Shown: one piece after another, positions 53,001 through 62,000 of the stretch
Layout: the number at the start of each line of letters is the position of its first letter
How positions within the stretch are numbered: position 1 is the first letter of the stretch
Assembly: GCA_032622095.1 (NCBI GenBank)
Contig: CP136065.1
Coordinates: 26,917,141-26,981,140 of the forward strand
DNA length: 64,000 nt
Origin: Siphonodentalium dalli
Taxonomy: Eukaryota > Mollusca > Scaphopoda > Gadilida > Siphonodentaliidae
Direction of reading: 5' to 3'
Program-made: the position numbers and the translations under genes
Notes under the pieces: model-generated
The model's database searches: none
Seen by the model: only the letters and a program-made list of their open reading frames with translations
What the model was told of the DNA's origin: nothing

Positions 53001-56000
53001 TTGATGAATGCTTCCAACTGTTCACGCGGGAAGAAAAGGTTATTATTGAAAAATTATAGATTTGTCAATGGATCTTAATTATACATGGAAAGCTGCGCTG
53101 AGTCTATAAATTAAAGTGATATGAAACACTCCGGTAGGGTGATCTTAATTATACATCGAAAGCTGCGCTGAGTCTATAAATTAAAGTGATGTGAAACACT
53201 CCGGTAGGGTGATCTTAAATATACATCGAAAGCTGTGCCGAGTCTATAAATTAAAGTGATGTGAAACACTCCGATAGGGTGATCTTAATTATACATCGAA
53301 AGCTGCGCTGAGTCTATAAATTAAAGTGATGTGAAACACTCCGGTAGGGTGATCTTAAATATACATCGAAAGCTGTGCCGAGTCTATAAATTAACCCTTT
53401 CATGATGGGAACTGCGCTGGTGCAGCATTATCGATCATGTGCCAGTGCATTCTCTTATATATGCGAGTCTCCCATAGGCAGCCTCACATATATAAGAGAA
53501 TACATTGGCTTACAAGGTCAAGTTAAATATTGTTAGGTCAATGTATTCTCTTATATATGTGAGGCTCATATGGAAGACTCGCAAGTATAAGAGAATGCAT
53601 TGGCACAGGGTTTGCCCAAGGCACACTCTGCATAATCTGGCCAAACCACTGTTGCGGAGATAGTCCACCAGTGGGGGCAAACTCATGCCAGTGCGTTAAC
53701 CCTTTACCCAACAAACTGGCCAAAACCGGCCAAATAAAGCTTCAACAGCCTAAATTATCTTCAGTCTGTCTCAATAGAACCATACAAATATGGATATCAT
53801 TGGAACTGGCTCCTTGACCACATTGTGATAGTTACAGTTATGCCCTGTGCCAATGCTTTCTCTTATATATGCGAGTCGACCTTAGGTCGCCTCGCATATA
53901 TAAGAGAATGCATTGGCCTAAAAAAAAAAAAATTAACACTTTTTACCATTTTTTCTTACATTCTTTAACAATTTTATAATTTTTAATGTGTTAAGCCAAT
54001 GCATTCTCTTATATATGCGAGGCGACCTATGGTCGACTCGCATATATAAGAGAATGCATTGGCACAGGGCCGTTCTGTTGGGTAAAGGGTTATCACCATT
54101 ACAAATCCGACACTCTAACAACTGGGCTACCAAACTCAACAAGAAGTTACATGCACATGTCACTTAATTCAATGCAGAGAAACTCAGTAGTCTAACCAGG
54201 CATCCAACACACAGTGCTCTGCTGACAGCTCTACAAGTGGAATGCTCCAAATATTTCCCAATCAGTCCTTCTTTGCATTTTCTTATAGTTGTTCTTTTTC
54301 GTTCTTTGCAGCTCATTGGTGATGACGCTTGGATGTGCCCATACTGTAAACGTGAGAGACAGGGCACAACAAAGAGGCTGGGGATATGGTCCCTACCAGA
54401 TATTTTTGTTATACACCTCAAGCGGTTCAAACAAGTAAGTAGTGCAGAGAGAACTATTTAACCCTTTCATGACGGGAGCTGCACTGGCACAACATTAAAG
54501 ACCCTGTGCCAATGCATTCTCTTATATATGCAAGTTGATCATAGGTCGCCTAGCATATACAAGAGAATGCATTGGCCTAACAATTTTTTTTATCATTTTT
54601 TAAAATAAATTTTCTTACATTCTTGTCTTACATTTCTGCACGCCCCTAATGACTGCTTTAGAAACCGTCGACTTGAAATATATTTTCGATTCAAACTTGT
54701 TTTTATTTTTTTTATGTCGTTGAAAGTTTCGTTTGCATCTTGGTGGTATTGCGTGATTAATAATAAGCAAAAAGAGAACGGGAATCGAGTGTTCCTCAAA
54801 CATTACTATCAATACGTACTCTCTTTAAATTCACCGATGTTACCTCATTTTAGTGAATATATTTGGCAATAAAATTATCCAAGAGCACCACCTTATAGTG
54901 TACAAATATAGTTTTACTGTAATCGTTTTATTGCCTTGTTTGAAATAAAATGCGATCCGTAAATGGAAAATCGTAATTGTTTCCCCAACGATTCCATGAT
55001 TTTAGAGACATTCAGTGTCAAGGCCGTTAATTATAGCAGACACAAGCCCAATGCAACAAACAGTTTATATGACATTTGACTGAAAAATAGGAAGTTTTTT
55101 CCATGATACTGAGTTTGAAAAAAATCTCCCTATTTTTCACTAAATCTCTTTCTGAGGACAATTCTCCCTATTTCCAATTTTGTAAGTAACCACGTCTGGT
55201 GAACAACTTCAAGTGGGGAAATTCAATCTGATCCTAGGTCTCCCATAGCACAGAGCTTAACATCTTTACCCAACAGAACGGCCCTGTGCCAATGCATTCT
55301 CTTATATATGCGAGTCGACCATAGGTCGCCTCGCATATATAAGAGAATGCATTGGCTTAACACATTAAAATGATAAAATTGTCAAAGAATGTAGAAAAAT
55401 ATTATAAAAATTGTTTAAAAATGTAAGAAAAAATTATAAAATTGTTAAAGAATGAAAGAAAAAATGGTAAAAAGTGTTAAAAAAAGATTTTTTTTAGGCC
55501 AATGCATTCTCTTATATATGCGAGGCGACCTATGGTCGACTCGCATATATAAGAGAATGCATTGGCACAGGGCATAACTGTAACCATCACAATGTTGTCA
55601 ATGAACCGGTTCCAATGATATCCATATTTGTATGGTGTTATTGAGACAGACCGAAGATATTTTAGGCTGTTGAAGCTTTATTTGGGTGTTTTTGGCCGGT
55701 TTGTTGGGTAAAGGGTTAACATCTGACGAGAATCAGAATAATCAATCTTAGGTTGATTCTCGTAAAAGCAGCTGATTTGCTGTACAAATGCTATATTTTG
55801 ATTCTCGCAAAATTTTATGGATTTTAAAGCATGCGTAACTGTTGAAGCCTAAGCAGAATGAAGTTCACAGAGGGTGAAATTCTTCTTACAGGATGGGTCT
55901 AAGCGGAATAAGCTGAACACACTGGTGAAGTTTCCTGTGTCAGATTTTAGTATGGCGAAGCATGTTTTACGTGGAAAGGGTATCCACAATACATCATCTG

Positions 56001-59000
56001 ATTCGGAGAGCGTACGATCCTTCACACGGGATGAAGTGACCTATGACCTGTATGCTGTATGTAATCACTATGGTAACATGCAGGGTGGACATTATACAGG
56101 TGAGTAACATACGATCCTTCACACGGGATGAAGTGACCTATGACCTGTATGCTGTATGTAATCACTATGGTAACATGCAGGGTGGACATTATACAGGTGA
56201 GTTAGCATTTCAAACTTTTTTTTGTGTGCAACAGTGGGGACACATCTGAGTTTTGTGTACCTGTCATTTGCAGAATGAGGTCCCCAGAGGGTGAATTTTA
56301 TTGATGCTATCCCGCATAGCGGGCTAGCATCACTAAATTTACCCTCTGGGGACCTCATTCTGCTTAAGCCTCATCTTCTCTGGAAAGTTTCTTTATTTAC
56401 AAATTTCTATAGAAACTTCTTCACATAGATTCTATATTTTTTTTTAGTTTAGTTTCTCTGGCAGACAACACATTTCATAATCAAGATTCCCAATGGGTGT
56501 ACATCACAATATTGACCATTTCGGAACTTCAGTCTGAGTCTATGTCTCCCATTGCAGATGAGGCCATGCAGAATGAGGTTCCCAGAGGATAGCATCACTA
56601 AATTCACCCTCAAGGGACCTCATTCTACAAATGTCAGGCACACTAAACTCAGGTTTGTTCCAGCCAGATGGACTTCATGGTTACTCAATAAATAAAGGCG
56701 CAACACTCTTGTTGGTAATTTTCGGCCACATGAAGCCACATGGCCTTTTCAGCCAAAATGAGTTAACCCTTTACCCAACAAACCGGCCAAAACCGGCCAA
56801 ATAAAGCTTCAACAGCCTAAAATATCTTCGGTCTGTCTCAATAGAACCATACAAATATGGATATCATTGGAACCGGCTCCTTGACCACATTGTGATAGTT
56901 ACAGTTATGCCCTGTGCCAATGCATTCTCTTATATATGCGAGTCGACCATAGGTCGCCTCGCATATATAAGAGAATGCATTGGCCTAAAAACAATCTTTT
57001 TTTAACACTTTTTACCATTTTTTCTTACATTCTTTAACAATTTTATAATTTTTAATGTGTTAAGCCAATGCATTCTCTTATATATGCGAGGCGACCTATG
57101 GTCGACTCGCATATATAAGAGAATGCATTGGCACAGGGCCCTTTTGTTGGGTAAAGGGTTATGCAGATGAATTCCCACCACAGGTGACACAACATCTTGT
57201 ATGACATTGATATCAAAGTGTCAACATCGGCATCCAAGTGTGATATTGAAACAGATTCGTTGGTACTGTAACAATGTTATTGAGTGTACCTATTTTATTA
57301 ATTTTGACTGAAGACACGTCACCACCATATGGTCACTGATATTGCAAAAAATTAAAAACAAGAATGTTTGGTCTTCATTTATGTGATTCTGTATTTCAAA
57401 AGTATTCCTAGAATATGAAGATGTCTATAACAATCAATAACTATTGCTTTAAAAAATCCAAGCAAGCACTTTTGTTGTAACATTTCAGAAAACAAGGTGC
57501 CAACACACTCACTTGAATGTGCATCACTGAACACTTCGGCAGTGTGTTTAACACTAGCATAAATTGTAGGCACCTCATCGTGTCTGTGCATTGTTGTTTT
57601 CTCAGAAAATATATTCTGTGCAATTATACACCTTCATTAATGCATCTATCCATCCTGATAGTTTTCAAATAACTACAAGCCTGAGTTTAGTGTGCCTGTC
57701 ATTTGCAGAATGAGGTCACCAGAGGGTGAATTTAGTGATGCTATCCCGAATAATGAGCTAGCATCACTAAATTCACCCTCTCGGAACCTCATTCTGCATG
57801 GCCTCATCTTGTATGGGAGACTCAGATTGAAGTTTCCAAATGGTGAATATTATGAGGTACACCCATTGGGAACCTCAATTATGCAATGTGTTGTCTGCCA
57901 ATTTGGTGATATAGAAAAACTTAACTAAAAAGAAATAGAATCTTTGTGAAAAATTTCATAATAAAGAAACTTTGCAGAGAAGCAGAATGAGGTTCCCAGA
58001 GGGTGAATTTAGTGATGCTAGCATCACTAAATTAACCATCTGGTGACGTCATTCTGCAAATGACAGGCACACTAAACTCAGACTTTAATAACTATGTGGT
58101 GCAGAATATTTGTCACCTCTTGTTTCCATTGTTTTCAGTTGATTATACAAAGTGAACGGTCAAAATTTTCTGAATTGAAGAATTTCATTCACCCAATATC
58201 TTTTTACTTTTACAGCCTTCTGCAAAAATCCAACCAATGGTCGTTGGTACAAGTTTGATGACTCTAGAGTTGAACTGTTCTCGTCGGCCGAAGTGGTAAC
58301 GAAATCAGCATATCTTCTGTTCTACCAAAGAAGAACTATCACAAAGTCCTCACTTCATAAACTCCAGGACGGATCACATTGGTCATTTCATCTTCCCTAT
58401 TCAAGAGGGACCGCTAGTTCAAAGACTGCTAAATCTCGTCATTCTCCACGATTGACACATCACCCATCCAGAAGTCCATCCCCCAAACGCCATAGCGCGC
58501 ACTTGTCTAGTCACCAAAACAACGATCATCAACAGAAAACTAATAATAAGACAAATCAAAATAATAATCAGAAGCAATCGTCTGCCGATCGTAACTCACC
58601 GTGCAATACAAGGATTTCTGTCGAACAATTGCGAGTTTCACTTCCACCGCGACCTCCGACAGCTAATCGGCAGAGTTCCTCTGACAGCAGTGATCAGTCA
58701 AGAAGTCCCTCATCACCTGCGGATAAAGATAATCAAGAAGAAAGTAATTATGATCCTGCGACTAGTCAGCAGAAGGCCAGTAGTGTTCATATCAAACCGA
58801 CTACCTCATCTCACAGACCAAAAAGTGATCCTGCCCAGTTGTCGCATCAGAATAGTTTAGCTAGTGAACATGAAGAAATCATTGAAAATGCATTTTCAAG
58901 TTCGAAAGGATATTCTAGAAAACTTAACAAAGAGAACAACTTATTGAAAAAATTAGATAAAGATAACTCTGAATCAGAAGCTGCAGTATATAGAGTTACC

Positions 59001-62000
59001 TCTCCTGTTCAACTTAGAGATAAGAAACAAGCTTCAAGTCGAAGCAGTAAAATTAATGCCACTGCTGAGGTAGTTCCCGTCGTTAGGCCATCTATACTCA
59101 AGAATCCATTGAGGGCAAGTGCTGCTGAGGAAGAACATGACACAAATCAAAATCAACAAAAGAGTAGCCTGAGAAACACTCATCAGGTTATACACAGCCG
59201 ACCAACCACAGACCGAATTAATCATAGTGCCACAAGTCCCACTGCAAGCAGCCCAACATCAAGCAATTTTTCTGGAAATTCACACAGTTATCAAAACAGA
59301 GATCTAGACACCTCCCAACCTTCTCAAATTCCTGCATATCCTTCGCGCAAGACCACAAAAGCTATGCCAAAACAACAAGAAGATGCCCAGGTGTCTTCTG
59401 AGCCCACTTTCCTAAGGTCTCGCAACCGATCAAGTGATCATTCGATTGAAAAAAGATCTAGCTTGTATGATAGATTCCACAGCACAAGATGTAGTGATAC
59501 TTCTCGTTTGTTTAGACGGAGCCATTCAAGTTCGAGGGTAGATAAACAGATGTCACTCAATGATGCCCCAGCCGGCTTTCCATTCCCACGACCTGTAACA
59601 CGAACGGAACAAAGCATTGAGTCTCCGAGATCCAATGGAACATCTAATGATGATTACAACCATGATAGGAATAGGACGACATCACCTAAACACACTGATC
59701 ATGCTAGCAGGGTATCTCATGTCCCAATAAAGCGACCTCAGAGCCAACCAAGACATGTTATCAGAGGTAGTGTTCATATTTATGTTTTAACTCTTTCAGT
59801 GCCAGGGGCCGATCTCATCGGCCCTAATTTACGGTCTGTTGAGTGCCAGAGCTGATAAAATCGGCCCTAATAAAATTGTTTTGTTTTTTTGGGTTGAATT
59901 TTTTTGGGGTATGCTTAAGCATGCTATAGCGAATTTAAAAACAAACAAATTAATAACAAATGATGAAAAATTGTTAGGCCAATGCATTCTCTTATATATG
60001 CGAGGTGACCTATGGTCGACTCGCATATATAAGAGAATGCATTGGCACAGGGTATATGGGTTAATACAAAAATCTGACTTGGCACTGAAAGGGTTAACTC
60101 ATGTTACTCGACTGATTTATTTATATAATAATGACTACGAATTATAGCCAAGAGCTTTTATCCGCCGCCTGAAAATTATTTCAAACAATTAATGGATTTC
60201 AAAGATTTTTGGTATATGAGTTCACAAGGGGAACATCTGAAACAAGTTCGAAAACTAGGTCTGGCCGGACAATTTCACCAGAGTTTCAGCCTTTTGATTG
60301 TCATGTTTTGGCATTTAGCACCACGAAAAGTTGTCTGGGGTTATTTCGAACAATTATCATCAACTGATTTGAAAAAGTTTTGGTGTGTGACATCACAAAA
60401 GGAATATCTGAAATGAGTTCGCAAACTGTGCCCGGTCGTACATTTTTACCAGAGTTACGGCCATTTGATAGTACTTGTAATTGGCATTTAGCACCCAGGA
60501 AAAGTTGTCCTGGTTTTATTTCCAATGTACTACAAAGAAATTTGGTTTATGAGTTCACAAGAGGAGTTTCTGAAATGAGTTCGCAAACTAGGCTCGGTCG
60601 AATATTTTCACCAGTTTTTTATTGTGATATTTTGGCGTTTAGCACCCACAGTTGTCTGGCGTTATTTCGACCAGTTATCAATGGATTTGAAAGATATTTT
60701 GTATGTTAGTTCACAAGAGGACTTCCTGAAACAAATTTGAAAACTAGGTCCGGTCATACATTTTACCAGTAATGGCCCATTGATTTTTAATTTTTTGACA
60801 TTGCAATTTAAATTTTAAGCCCAAACTAAAACAAATATTAACCAATCTCAAGCTCCAACAAATATTAACTGATTTTTTAATTATTTTTTATCAGATTTTG
60901 AATATGCCCATCCCCAACTTTGCCCACCTAGGCGGGTGTTACCGCCATTGTCGAGTGCTTGTTCATCTAGAAACAAGGCAAACATATAACTTCAGTGTGC
61001 ATATCATATATATTACAATATCTGCAAAATTTCAGGACACTCCAGTCATGGAAGGTTAACAAAGTTACCATGTTATCTAAATCCTTACATACAGTAATGC
61101 CCTAATTAATCGACTCCATAACCACAGCAGAATTATGGGTAAGTTTTCAGGATTTAGTCGGAAATATGGCTTGTTGCCATTCATCGGAAAGCTCTCACTG
61201 AGAGCTCACAGAGCTTTCCGATGAATGGCAACAAGCCATATTTCCGACTAAATCCTGAAAAATTACCCATAATTCTGCTGTGGTTATGGAGTCGATTAAA
61301 TAGGGCATTACTATATATATCGTGTGGCGTCAACATAATTCATAATCCATTGAAATTTAGTCCAACGTCCACAATTGTCAAAAGATTAAGAGAAATCGGG
61401 AGTCCAAAACACATTTATTGGGCATTTTGTCTTACTTTGATGTAAACAGATACACATTGACATAAGTTGGTCAAGTGAAAATAATGACCACCTCATCACG
61501 GGATTTGTTTTTGATTGGCTGGGAACTCTTGACAGTAAACTGCTAATCTGTGAAGGTCAGGAATTCACGCAGAAGATCCTCAGATTTTTCAGAATTTTTC
61601 TGAGAAATCTGCTAATTTTGTGGAAACAATACATCTGAATATCTAGTTTGATGTGGGATGCTCAAACAATTGGTGTGGAGGTTCCATAAAAGACATCAGA
61701 ATTATTGATAGCCTCCCATTCTTCCATCTTGTACAAGCCTGAGTTTAGTGTGCCTGTCATTTGCAGAATGAGGTTCCCAGAGGGTGAATTTAATGAAGCT
61801 ATCCCGCATAGTGGGCTAGCATCACTAATTTCACCGTCTGGGAACCTCATTCTGCATGGCCTCATCTGCTATGGGAGACATAGACTCAGATTGAAGTTCC
61901 CAAATGTTGAATATTGTGATGTACACCCATTGGGAACCTCGATTATGCAGTTGTGTCGTCTGCCAATTTGGGGATATAGAGAAACTAAACTTAAAAAGAA

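Noticed and set aside
59767-59855. Continuation of USP exon 9 to a stop at 59855 as an alternative C-terminus
   Set aside because: It would run into a MITE; the donor at 59767 and in-phase acceptor at 62226 give a much longer consistent tail. A retained-intron isoform remains possible.
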